From NCBI RefSeq assembly GCF_021532625.1, contig NZ_JAKGAR010000002.1:248001-312000 (forward strand): 64,000 nt of DNA, written 5' to 3'. The DNA is from Octadecabacter algicola (GTDB taxonomy: Bacteria; Pseudomonadota; Alphaproteobacteria; Rhodobacterales; Rhodobacteraceae). Positions 53,702 through 61,871 of the stretch are shown here, in pieces. The position numbers and the translations under genes were made by a program. The notes under the pieces are model-generated. The model made no database searches, had not been told where the DNA came from, and saw only the letters and a program-made list of their open reading frames with translations. Position 1 is the stretch's first letter. Each line of letters begins with the position of its first letter.

Positions 53702-54990
53702 GCGTCGTCCTCCGGTGAAAATTTGAAGAAGATGACAGAGAAGAACAACAAAATCAGGAACACGACCACGGCGACGGCGGCACCTGCGCCAAGGTTGGAC
53801 ACGGCGAAGGCCTGTTCGTAGACATTGACCGTTAGCGTCCGTGTACCAGCAGCACCACCTGTTAGCAGGAAGATGTCGTCGAATTTGTTGAACGTCCATA
53901 TAAACCGCAGCAGGAACAGGACGGCCATAATTCCCATTAGTTGCGGCAGTGAGATAAAGCGGAACTGTTGGATCGGAGTTGCACCATCGATCTCGGCTGC
54001 CTCATAGATATCCGTGGACATCGACTGCATCCGCGCAAGGATGAACAACATTGCCAGCGGAAAGTAGCGCCAGATTTCGAAGATGATGACCACCGTCAGC
54101 GCAACAGGGAAGTCGAACGTAAGACCGAGAAAATTGATTTCGGCCACCCGTTGCCCAAGGAAACTGATAGGCCCGTCAATTACACCCAATTGCAGGAGAA
54201 GAGCGTTCAAAGTGCCTCCGGGTCCTGGGTCCAGTAGCAGCACCCAAGCAAGGGCAACAGCGATGACAGGTGCAACATAGGGCGATAAGTAAAGCCCACG
54301 CAGGAAGCTGCGACCGCGGAAGGTCATGTTCATCAGTTGCGCGGCGAACAAGCCCATTACCAGTGCGCCCACAGTTCCGGCGATGGTGTAATAGAGCGAG
54401 GCCCAAAGGACCTGCCAGAAGTCGGAAGCGTTAAACACCTTGCGGAAATTCTCGAGCGTGAAATCGTCGTTGGTTAGGATGTTTTCAGGCTCAAACTCAA
54501 ACGCAGATTCCGTGTCTTTCACGTTGATCGGCTCATCAAGGAACGCCTGTGTCGCGGCGACGTGAACAATGATGTCTTCGCGTTTTCCGGCTTCGTAGTC
54601 ACCAAGGTCACAGGCGAGGGCGGCTCCATCCAGTGTGCAATGTTCGTCAATTGAAAGAATGTCGAGGGATGCGGGTAGCGTGTCTGTCATGAACACGTCC
54701 GCGATATCGCTCTGACGCGATGAATTCCTAATACGGTAACGGATGTCGGCCTCGTCGCCTACGGCTTCAAGGTCACCCATCAAGCGTTCGTTAACGAGGA
54801 TGGAAGGTGCCCGAAGGTCCCCCAATGTTACAGGTTTGAAACTGATCCAAACATTGGCCACCAGCGGAAACAGAACCACCGATAACACGATCAGGAATGT
54901 CGGCAACAGCAGCATGTAAGCGAAACGCATTTCGCGTTTTGCCAGTGGGCCTAGTCCTTTTGGGGGTTTGGGGGCGTTGTCGAGTGACAT
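53698..54990 (-). CDS. Carbohydrate ABC transporter permease with periplasmic DUF11-like domain
   Basis: 430 residues. After the first membrane segment (YMLLLPTFLIVLSVVLFPLV, about 24-48) comes a periplasmic insert of about 120 residues. Part of it (IRYRIRNSSRQSDIADVFMTDTLPASLDILS.., CDLGDYEAGKREDIIVHVAA) fits the DUF11 immunoglobulin-like repeat normally seen in surface proteins, with its Cys pair. The rest is a normal MalF-type permease with EAA loop EAAEIDGATPIQQFRFISLP. The insert could hold the binding protein or a polymeric ligand near the channel. It follows the binding-protein gene after a terminator-like hairpin. Confidence 0.88.
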   Translation of the reverse strand: MSLDNAPKPPKGLGPLAKREMRFAYMLLLPTFLIVLSVVLFPLVANVWISFKPVTLGDLRAPSILVNERLMGDLEAVGDEADIRYRIRNSSRQSDIADVFMTDTLPASLDILSIDEHCTLDGAALACDLGDYEAGKREDIIVHVAATQAFLDEPINVKDTESAFEFEPENILTNDDFTLENFRKVFNASDFWQVLWASLYYTIAGTVGALVMGLFAAQLMNMTFRGRSFLRGLYLSPYVAPVIAVALAWVLLLDPGPGGTLNALLLQLGVIDGPISFLGQRVAEINFLGLTFDFPVALTVVIIFEIWRYFPLAMLFILARMQSMSTDIYEAAEIDGATPIQQFRFISLPQLMGIMAVLFLLRFIWTFNKFDDIFLLTGGAAGTRTLTVNVYEQAFAVSNLGAGAAVAVVVFLILLFFSVIFFKFSPEDDA

Positions 54991-55017
54991 CAGCGTATCC
55001 AGTATTCGTTCGGAAAA

Positions 55018-55041
55018 GGCGGCGCGGTGTAACGCGCCGCC
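55018..55041 (-). terminator. Intra-operon hairpin with U-tract after the binding-protein gene
   Basis: A 9-bp GC stem (GGCGGCGCG / CGCGCCGCC, six-base loop) followed on the minus strand by TTTT, about 10 bases after the binding-protein stop and 28 before the permease. Confidence 0.85.
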
Positions 55042-55050
55042 TGTTTTCGA

Positions 55051-56397
55051 TTACAGATCAAGAGCCATGTGCTCTTCGACAATCTTTGCGGCCGCTTCCT
55101 CAACGGTCAGATCGCCGTCTGTCATTTCACGAATGACACGAGACATGATCTGGGAGTTGACGATCTTGGAGGCTGTTGCCAGTTGGCCGTCAGCCACGCC
55201 CCAACGGTCACCAACAGAAAGGCCTTCGACGATGTCGTCGATCACAGACTGTGGGTAGATGTCGCCAAGCGGAGCCTTGCGGTCAACGCCAACGTCCAAG
55301 CCTGCCCACGCCATTTCGAAGGAGGTGTCACCAGCTTCAGAGCCGCGGCGCACTGGGAACTTGCCTTCTGGCGCTTGTGACAGCCACTGGCTGTAGCCTT
55401 CGGACATCACGTACTCGACGAATTCCTGTGCAACACTTGTGTTCGCATCAGCAGTAATGCCGAGGTAGCGAACGTCAGCATATGCTGCGCCGTCTGCGTT
55501 GCCGGGGCCAGATATAACGGTTGAGAAGCCGGTCATTTCAGCCAGTGCAGTTGTCATAGGGTCGTCATCGATTGTGACAGGTGCGCTGTCACGCAACCCG
55601 CCAAGCTCGTCGAGGATAGACGGGGACCAGATCACCATTGCGGCCTTACCATCGAGGTAAAGTTCACGAGACTGGGACCAGTACAGATCACCTTCAGGGG
55701 AATTTGCAACCAGGCCCGTGTAAAGCTCGAGCAACTCAACAAGGTGTGTTGTGTCTTCGTTGATTGACCCATCTGCGTTGACAGGGGAATAACCGGTCGC
55801 GAGCGAGAGGTGCTCGATCAGCTGCATCATGTAGCCTTCGTCGATCTTAGTTGCAGCAACGAAACCATACATTTCCGGTGGACTGTGTAACGCTTCCATT
55901 GCGGCGTTCATTGCGTCGAATGTGGATGGAATTTCAAGGCCAGCGGCTTCGAACAGGTCTGCGCGGTACACGACCAGTTGGGTCCAGCCATCAGAAGGAA
56001 CCGCAACGATTTCGCCGTCAGACATCGCCATGCCTACAGGGCCTTCGGCGAAGGTATCAACGCCAAGGTTGTCCATGACTTCAGAAGCGGCACCTGCATC
56101 CAGAAGGCCAGCTTCGGAGTATGGCAGAATGTGACTGACTGTCAGGTTGATCACGTCAGGGAGGTCGCCTGCCGCGAATGCAGCAGTCGCACGTGTTTGG
56201 ATGTCAGACTCTTCGACAGGGATGATTTCGACTGTGTGACCCGTCGCAGCCTCAAAGCCAGCGACCATTTCCTCTTGAACGGCAATGCGCTCTGGTTGAA
56301 CTTCCATGGTCCAGAAGCGGATATTATCCGCGTTTGCGGCCCCCGCTAGAACCGTTGATGCCAGCAAGCCAGCCATTAGGTGTGTTGTGCGTTTCAT
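55051..56397 (-). CDS. Sugar ABC transporter substrate-binding protein
   Basis: 448-residue periplasmic binding protein (MalE-like) with a signal peptide (HLMAGLLASTVLAGAANA-DN). Family features: EEMVAGFEAATGHTVEII, VPSDGWTQLVVYRADLFEAAGL, KAAMVIWSPSILDEL and AQEFVEYVMSEGY. Its ATG overlaps the lacI stop (ATGA) and its AGGA ribosome site lies inside lacI. It would present the solute, proposed mannosylglycerate, to the two permeases. Confidence 0.92.
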   Translation of the reverse strand: MKRTTHLMAGLLASTVLAGAANADNIRFWTMEVQPERIAVQEEMVAGFEAATGHTVEIIPVEESDIQTRATAAFAAGDLPDVINLTVSHILPYSEAGLLDAGAASEVMDNLGVDTFAEGPVGMAMSDGEIVAVPSDGWTQLVVYRADLFEAAGLEIPSTFDAMNAAMEALHSPPEMYGFVAATKIDEGYMMQLIEHLSLATGYSPVNADGSINEDTTHLVELLELYTGLVANSPEGDLYWSQSRELYLDGKAAMVIWSPSILDELGGLRDSAPVTIDDDPMTTALAEMTGFSTVISGPGNADGAAYADVRYLGITADANTSVAQEFVEYVMSEGYSQWLSQAPEGKFPVRRGSEAGDTSFEMAWAGLDVGVDRKAPLGDIYPQSVIDDIVEGLSVGDRWGVADGQLATASKIVNSQIMSRVIREMTDGDLTVEEAAAKIVEEHMALDL

Positions 56398-57464
56398 GTG
56401 GTTTCCTCCCTAGTTGAAACGAGTTTTTGATCCGCTGCAGTGTGCATCGGGCCGTCTGTCATGCGGCGCAGCAATTGCGCGCGCTGCAATTCTTGGTGTT
56501 TGGACGGTTTATCGCCATCAATAATCGCCATGAGCATGTCGCCTAATCGTCGCCCGGCATGTGCCTGAGGTTGAGCCATAGTCGTAAGGGGGGGGTTGGA
56601 ATGGTTGCCAAATTGCAAGCCATCATAACCGATCACGGAAACGTGGACGCCTGGGCGTAGGCCTCGTCCACGAATGGCCGCCAAAGCACCCAATGCCATT
56701 GTATCGGAGACACAGACAATCGCTGTCGGTGGCTGCGGCAAATCCAAAAGAATGTTTGTTGCCGCTTCCCCCCCATCATCGCTGAATTCGGCAATCTGAA
56801 TTAGATCCTTATCAACGGTCAGTCCGTTAACGACCATGCCGCGTTCGTATCCAATCAGGCGGTCCTGAGCGAATTGGAATTGCAATGGTGAACCGACAAA
56901 AGCAATCCGGCTGTGACCAAGCCCAACAAGGTGGTTCACCGAGGTCACAAACGCATCTTCGCCGTCAACGTCATACCATGCATAGTCAGTGCTCGAGCCT
57001 GTCCGCCCATGGACCACAAAGGGGAATTTCAAATCCTGCAAAAGCTGGAGGCGGGGGTCGTTTCGAAGTGGGCGAGAGATAACCAAGCCGCTTACGCGCC
57101 CTGATCTGGTCAACTTCTCAATCTGTGCGAGTTCATCACTGGCGGACTCAGCGTGCGACACCAACAGGTCCCAGTGGCGCTTGCCAAGGGCCTCTCCCAA
57201 TCCTTGCAATAATTGGGCGACGAAAGGTTGAGCAATCGACTGGCCAATTCGTGGCATGAGATACCCTACTGTTTCAGGGTTTCCGATCGACAGCCGTCTT
57301 GCGTTTTGGTTCGGGCGATACCCGAGTTCGTCGGCCGCGCGCCGTACACGTTCTCGCGTGGCCGGGCTGATGTCGGCATATCCGTTCAGCGCTCGGCTGA
57401 CGGTCGGAACCGTAAGGCCAAGGTGCGCGGCTAGAACCTTCAAGCTGACTGGCTTGTTAGACAT
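56394..57464 (-). CDS. LacI-family repressor of the transport/hydrolase operon
   Basis: About 356 residues. The helix-turn-helix and hinge are clear (SLKVLAAHLGLTVPTVSRALNGY.., GYRPNQNARRL, residues 6-58), followed by a ribose-binding-like effector domain (SGLVISRPLRNDP, DGEDAFVTSVNHLVGLGHSRIAFVG, AIVCVSDTMALGALAAIRGRG, VIGYDGLQ). The start is set by GGGAGGAGATTCG upstream. It is the first gene of the operon it should control, with a perfect palindromic operator 30 bases upstream. Confidence 0.94.
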   Translation of the reverse strand: MSNKPVSLKVLAAHLGLTVPTVSRALNGYADISPATRERVRRAADELGYRPNQNARRLSIGNPETVGYLMPRIGQSIAQPFVAQLLQGLGEALGKRHWDLLVSHAESASDELAQIEKLTRSGRVSGLVISRPLRNDPRLQLLQDLKFPFVVHGRTGSSTDYAWYDVDGEDAFVTSVNHLVGLGHSRIAFVGSPLQFQFAQDRLIGYERGMVVNGLTVDKDLIQIAEFSDDGGEAATNILLDLPQPPTAIVCVSDTMALGALAAIRGRGLRPGVHVSVIGYDGLQFGNHSNPPLTTMAQPQAHAGRRLGDMLMAIIDGDKPSKHQELQRAQLLRRMTDGPMHTAADQKLVSTREETT

Positions 57465-57493
57465 CGAATCTCCTCCCATTGTCCAAAACGCTA

Positions 57494-57511
57494 ACCGAAA
57501 CCGGTTTCGGT
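57494..57511. promoter_or_regulatory. LacI/GalR-type operator palindrome
   Basis: ACCGAAACCGGTTTCGGT is a perfect 18-base palindrome with the central CpG-like step (CC|GG) and A/T triplets typical of LacI-family operators. It lies between lacI and the divergent D-lyxose isomerase gene, 94 bases from the latter, and probably controls both arms. Confidence 0.85.
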
Positions 57512-57604
57512 GCACAAGAAATTAATTTACAGTCGGTTGAAATTGAGTCGTTCGCCCTCTCTGATTGGGCAGTGTGCGACGGCGACGTCTGGAGAAGCAA
57601 CAAC

Positions 57605-58291
57605 ATGAAACGCTCACGCATTAACGATATTATCGAAGAGTCTGACGACATGATGCGGTCGCACGGATTTGTGCTGCCGCCGTTCGCATATTGGACGCCG
57701 GATGAGTTCAAATCGCGAAAATCCGACGCGAAGAATGTGATTGATGCGGGATGTGGATGGGATGTTACCGACTACGGCGCGGGCGATTATGACAAGATGG
57801 GCCTGTTTTTGTTTACGCTGCGCAACGGCCGTTTGGCAGACCTGCAACGCGGCGGGGGCATGTGTTATGCGGAAAAGCTGCTTATCTCAAAGCAAGACCA
57901 GCTCAGCCCGATGCACACGCATGTCATAAAGGCCGAGGACATCATCAACCGTGGCGGGGCGACGCTTGTGGTCGAATTGTTCGGGTCAGATTCTGACGGA
58001 AACTTTGACGAGTCTAAGGGTGGCACTGTGTTCTGTGATGGCATCCAAAGAGACTTTCGACCGGGTGAAAAACTTCGCCTTGCCCCAGGTGAAAGTGTGA
58101 CGCTAATGCCCGGCGATTGGCATGCGTTTTGGGGGGACGGCGGCGATGTTTTGATCGGTGAAGTTTCGACCGTAAATGACGACGAAACCGACAACATTTT
58201 CCGCGAACCGATAGGGCGGTTTGCAACGATTGAAGAAGATGTAGATCCGGCCCATCTGCTGGTTAGCGACTATCGAACATGGTTGGCCTAA
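57605..58291 (+). CDS. D-lyxose ketol-isomerase
   Basis: 228-residue cupin-fold isomerase. The family pattern is clear: KRSRINDIIEESDD, LPPFAYWTPDEF, WDVTDYGAGDYDKMGLFLFTLRNG, the metal-binding PMHTHVIKAEDIINRGG (two His and a Glu), LAPGESVTLMPGDWHAFWG (His) and GEVSTVNDDETDN. Known enzymes interconvert D-lyxose/D-xylulose and D-mannose/D-fructose. GGAGAAG precedes the ATG; the longer frame would run through the LacI operator. Divergent from lacI, it should turn mannose released by the GH63-type hydrolase into fructose. Confidence 0.93.
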   Translation: MKRSRINDIIEESDDMMRSHGFVLPPFAYWTPDEFKSRKSDAKNVIDAGCGWDVTDYGAGDYDKMGLFLFTLRNGRLADLQRGGGMCYAEKLLISKQDQLSPMHTHVIKAEDIINRGGATLVVELFGSDSDGNFDESKGGTVFCDGIQRDFRPGEKLRLAPGESVTLMPGDWHAFWGDGGDVLIGEVSTVNDDETDNIFREPIGRFATIEEDVDPAHLLVSDYRTWLA

Positions 58292-58294
58292 TCC

Positions 58295-58759
58295 ATGATT
58301 GAAGACGCGTCCGCCGACCCAACGTTCTTAAAATCCTTGGCTGCGGCGTTGTCGGCGGACTTACGTGGCTTGTCCGATCAGGGCGTGATTGACAGCATCA
58401 ATCTTGTCGTGAGCTCTCCTGACGGGGAGTTGATTGCGGGTTTGGCAGGCACAACGTCTTACGGCTGGTTACGCGTGAACATGTTGTGGGTCTCGAAAAA
58501 CCAACGCCGGACTGGGATCGGTAGTGATCTGATGCAGCGGGCTATGGACCTTAGCATCTCCCGGGGGTGTCACTCGGCTTGGCTTGAAACATCGAACCCT
58601 GAGGCCTGTGCGTTCTACGAACGCCTCGGATTCTCTCAATTCGCCAACCTAAGCAACGATGGCTTTCCTCCGCCGATACATTCGCGTTGGTTTCTGCGGC
58701 GGTCGTTGACTGGAATCTTTGCAGACAAGGCAGGACGGCAAAATTCCAAGTCAAGCTGA
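58295..58759 (+). CDS. GNAT-family N-acetyltransferase
   Basis: 154 residues, three bases after the isomerase gene and so in its operon. The acetyl-CoA site is visible as VSKNQRRTGIGSDLMQRAMD (Q/RxxGxG/A), followed by WLETSNPEACAFYERLGFSQF. Acceptor unknown; it may acetylate a sugar acid, an amine or a protein. The last 20 residues are basic and may be an altered C-terminus, since KLTAEEEQKLQEF continues in another frame just downstream. Confidence 0.85.
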   Translation: MIEDASADPTFLKSLAAALSADLRGLSDQGVIDSINLVVSSPDGELIAGLAGTTSYGWLRVNMLWVSKNQRRTGIGSDLMQRAMDLSISRGCHSAWLETSNPEACAFYERLGFSQFANLSNDGFPPPIHSRWFLRRSLTGIFADKAGRQNSKSS

Positions 58760-59120
58760 CGGCTGAGGAAGAGCAGAAGCTTCAAGAATTTGTTTATCGC
58801 ATGGTCTCTTTTCAGGTGGCAAAAAGATCAGATGGCACAAGCTCAGACTGACATATGTATGACAGCTTTTGGTTGCATTTAACGGGCGTCGATTTCATTA
58901 AAAAACCGTTAGCAGAATTTGACCTGCTCGCGGTTGATCGGGTCGAGGGAGTGAAAACACATTGTCGTTCATTTCTTGTCAGGTCGTTTTGGTCCGTCAA
59001 CGGCAAGCCACTTCTCGCAGCGGTCATTCATAGTTGAGAATATGATTGGCCGCTTTGCGGAAAAAAGCTGACCTTGCACTTGCTGAGACCAATGTCTGCT
59101 ATCGTGCTGCCGAACTAGTA
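58760..59120. other. Intergenic region without clear gene
   Basis: A 361-base gap between convergent genes. The first 90 bases can be read as LTAEEEQKLQEFVYRMVSFQVAKRSDG in the frame of no neighbouring gene, perhaps a gene remnant. The rest contains short frames with no family features. Confidence 0.5.
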
Positions 59121-60236
59121 TTACACAGCGCCAGTTTCTAATTGAGTTAATAAGGGCGTGCGAAAAACTGCATCGATACCGGCGTATTTTGGCCCAAATA
59201 TCGAAAGCCCCTCGTCCGTTAAGAATTGCTTGGGGGCCGGAAGGATCACGACAGCGATCGTTTGCTCAGCGCAGCAATCAGGGTTGGCGATGGGCGCACC
59301 ACTGTCGGTATCAAACAGACAAATCAGGTCGGGAACCGTCGCGTAGACCGCCCCGTCCAGCCAGCAGGCCATGTTCTCGTTCTTGACGCTGATGCGCATG
59401 GTTTCGCCGCTCGGCGCCACAATATCGATTTGACCGACTGTGAAGCCCCTATCGGTTTTGTAGGTCACGTGCTCCACAACGCCCTCGAACACAATTGCGC
59501 CCTTTCCGGCTACGGCGACTGCCGATGCGGGATTTCCTTTTGATGCAAGGCTCTCTCGCCAAACCTCGCCAAGCTTCATCGCCTTGGATATTGTGCCCGG
59601 AATAAGAACGCCGCGCAGGTCCCGCATCGGCAGCGCGTGATCAATTGCAGCAATGTCGTTGCGGCTGACCTGGCACAAGGCGCGCACAAGGGTTTCGGCA
59701 CGCTGGTCGTCTTTGACTTTGTCGATCAGAAACGACTCTCCGAATTGGTTCACTGCATAGATTGGTGCGGCTGGCAGCCCTGCGAGATAATAGGTCGAAT
59801 GGGTGATCTCGGGCACTGCGCGCCCTGCGGGGTCTGCGTCGATGATTTTGTGCCCGTTCATTGCAGCGGGAAAAAAGGCAGCGGCAGTGTTGGAGCCGCC
59901 AAGCTCGCAAGCGGTGGTGCCGTAGAATTCCTGACCCAAATGATTCTGAAATTCAACATAAGCTTGCAGCATCGGGTGCTGATCCGTGGGGGCAAGTCCC
60001 GCATAAAGCTGTTCTTCTTCGGGCGTCATCGGGGAAATCGCGCCAAGCAGATAGGGCGTGCAAATGAGCGCGTCGTCGGGGACATCATCTACGCTGACCA
60101 AATCAAACGTCTTGCCCGCTGCCAGACACCGATCAATCAACGCCATGCCTTCACGGATATCACCGCCGCCACCTGCGCCCAATATGACCGCGCCGAGCAA
60201 GATATCTTCGAGATTTTGCCGTGTCAGTTCAGTCAT
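59121..60236 (-). CDS. DUF917 / S-methyl-thiohydantoin desulfurase-domain protein
   Basis: 371 residues. The DUF917 opening ILLGAVILGAGGGGDIREG, PYLLGAISPMTPEE, ELGGSNTAAAFFPAAMNGHKIIDADPAGRAVPEI and the C-terminal TVPDLICLFDTDSG are all typical. DUF917 proteins occur beside hydantoinases; one member is described as an S-methyl-thiohydantoin desulfurase in ergothioneine breakdown. It is the last gene of the Pot-type ABC operon, one base after the permease, so its substrate is probably what the transporter brings in, perhaps a hydantoin- or thiohydantoin-related nitrogen compound. Confidence 0.85.
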   Translation of the reverse strand: MTELTRQNLEDILLGAVILGAGGGGDIREGMALIDRCLAAGKTFDLVSVDDVPDDALICTPYLLGAISPMTPEEEQLYAGLAPTDQHPMLQAYVEFQNHLGQEFYGTTACELGGSNTAAAFFPAAMNGHKIIDADPAGRAVPEITHSTYYLAGLPAAPIYAVNQFGESFLIDKVKDDQRAETLVRALCQVSRNDIAAIDHALPMRDLRGVLIPGTISKAMKLGEVWRESLASKGNPASAVAVAGKGAIVFEGVVEHVTYKTDRGFTVGQIDIVAPSGETMRISVKNENMACWLDGAVYATVPDLICLFDTDSGAPIANPDCCAEQTIAVVILPAPKQFLTDEGLSIFGPKYAGIDAVFRTPLLTQLETGAV

Positions 60237-60237
60237 A

Positions 60238-61029
60238 TCATTCGTCCTTTTCTGTTCCGAAAAGCGCCACCAGATCGGTCACACGTGACAAAATTAGAAG
60301 CCCCGTCACCGTTAACACGACAAACAGCATGGAGGCGGCTGCAACCACGGGCGAGTAGCCGTAGCGCACGTTGTTGAAAATCTTGATCGGTAGGGTTTCA
60401 ACTACAAAGCCAGAGATCATATTAGCGATCAGGTATTCGTTGACACTGATGATCGCCACCAGCGTGAAACCCGTCAGCACATAGGGCGCAATCAGCGGCA
60501 AGACGACGGTCCGAAACACTTGCATGGGGGTTGCGCCCATGGTTTGGGCTGCTTCGACAACTTCGTCAGTAAGAGCAGCGAACCCGCGTGCGATAATGAC
60601 CAGCGGCAGCGTGACGAAGAACACTCCGTGGGACACAATCGTTGCCTCCATACGCCCGTACCAACCCACTTCGGCCCAGAACAGGCTTGCACCAAGCGCA
60701 AGGATAATCGGGGGCAACAGGAACGGGCCGAGGCCAAGCGCAAAGGTCAGTTTCGCAAACCCCGAGCCCGTACGCCATAACACATAGTTGATGGCCAGCG
60801 CGAGCGTGGTGGAAATGATGCCGGCACACAGCGCGATGAACAACGATCTCCCGATGGCGAGCAGCCACTCAGATTCCGTCAAAAGTTCCGTGTACCATTC
60901 AAGCGACAAAGCCTCTGGAGGAAATGAGATGTTCTTGGATGCACCAATCGACACGCCCAGAACGATCACAAAGGGCGCAATCAGCATGGCAGCAATCAGC
61001 CATAAATAAGCGTTGCGCAGGGACGTCAT
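60238..61029 (-). CDS. ABC transporter permease (PotC type)
   Basis: 263 residues, six membrane segments beginning NAYLWLIAAMLIAPFVIVLGV. EAA loop VEAAQTMGATPMQVFRTVVLPLIAP around residue 170. Second inner-membrane subunit of the spermidine/putrescine-family importer. Its start overlaps the preceding permease stop as ATGA. Confidence 0.92.
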   Translation of the reverse strand: MTSLRNAYLWLIAAMLIAPFVIVLGVSIGASKNISFPPEALSLEWYTELLTESEWLLAIGRSLFIALCAGIISTTLALAINYVLWRTGSGFAKLTFALGLGPFLLPPIILALGASLFWAEVGWYGRMEATIVSHGVFFVTLPLVIIARGFAALTDEVVEAAQTMGATPMQVFRTVVLPLIAPYVLTGFTLVAIISVNEYLIANMISGFVVETLPIKIFNNVRYGYSPVVAAASMLFVVLTVTGLLILSRVTDLVALFGTEKDE

Positions 61030-61871
61030 GTTTGCCTCCCTCGCGTTGCCAGCGCCGAAATGAGCAAAACGACAACTGTCACAATCAACATGACCACGGC
61101 CAGCGCCGCTCCAAGCGGCAGATTGGCATCGCCAAGCGCCTTGTCACTGATGATCACCGTCATGGTCCAGTCTTTGGGACGGCCAAGCATTGTCGGCATG
61201 ACGAAGACTCCAAGGAGATAGACGAACATAGTGAGTGTGACCGAGATCAAAGACGTGCGGAACGTCGGCAGCAGGACTTTGAAGAAGACCATCGCGGGCG
61301 GAGTCCCGAGGGTTACTGCGGCCTCTTCGATACTGCGATCACGGCGCGCGACGGAGGGGTACAGGATCAGTGAAACGATCGAAAAGCCAAGGTATACAAG
61401 GCCGATCATCATCGCGCCAAAACTGGGTGAGAGAGAGCGAGGATCGGCCCATAGCCCGACCCACTCAAGGAACCGCGGCACGCCCGCGCTTTCGGACATC
61501 AAGATCAGCCATGCAAAGCCGATGATGACTTCGCTGAAGCACATCAGTGACAGCAGCAGGATGATCCAGAACAGCTGCCATTTGCGCGACACGTCAGAAA
61601 TGGCGAGGACCAATGGAAAGGCCAAGGCGACCACCAGAACGGCCCCGAAGATCGCGGAGTACAGCGAGCGCCATGAGACTTTGTAATAGAAGCTTGAGAA
61701 GAACTTTGCGTAGTTTTCCCACACGAAATCAACCTTATAGAACCCCATCGGGTCCGGTTGATAAAAGCTGACGACAATCATGAAGATCAGTGGGATCACA
61801 AAGAACACTGCCATGACGCCAAAGGCCAGACCGCTTATCAAACGAGGGCCGAATGTGCGTGCAGGCGTCAT
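61026..61871 (-). CDS. ABC transporter permease (PotB type)
   Basis: About 281 residues, six membrane segments starting LISGLAFGVMAVFFVIPLIFMIV. EAA loop EEAAVTLGTPPAMVFFKVLLPTFR near residue 195. The start overlapping the ATPase stop (ATGA) is chosen over one five codons upstream. First permease of the Pot-type importer. Confidence 0.92.
   Translation of the reverse strand: MTPARTFGPRLISGLAFGVMAVFFVIPLIFMIVVSFYQPDPMGFYKVDFVWENYAKFFSSFYYKVSWRSLYSAIFGAVLVVALAFPLVLAISDVSRKWQLFWIILLLSLMCFSEVIIGFAWLILMSESAGVPRFLEWVGLWADPRSLSPSFGAMMIGLVYLGFSIVSLILYPSVARRDRSIEEAAVTLGTPPAMVFFKVLLPTFRTSLISVTLTMFVYLLGVFVMPTMLGRPKDWTMTVIISDKALGDANLPLGAALAVVMLIVTVVVLLISALATRGRQT

Noticed and set aside
58855-59037. 60-codon plus-strand frame downstream of the GNAT gene
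   Set aside because: No ribosome site or similarity that I recognise, and convergent with the DUF917 gene.
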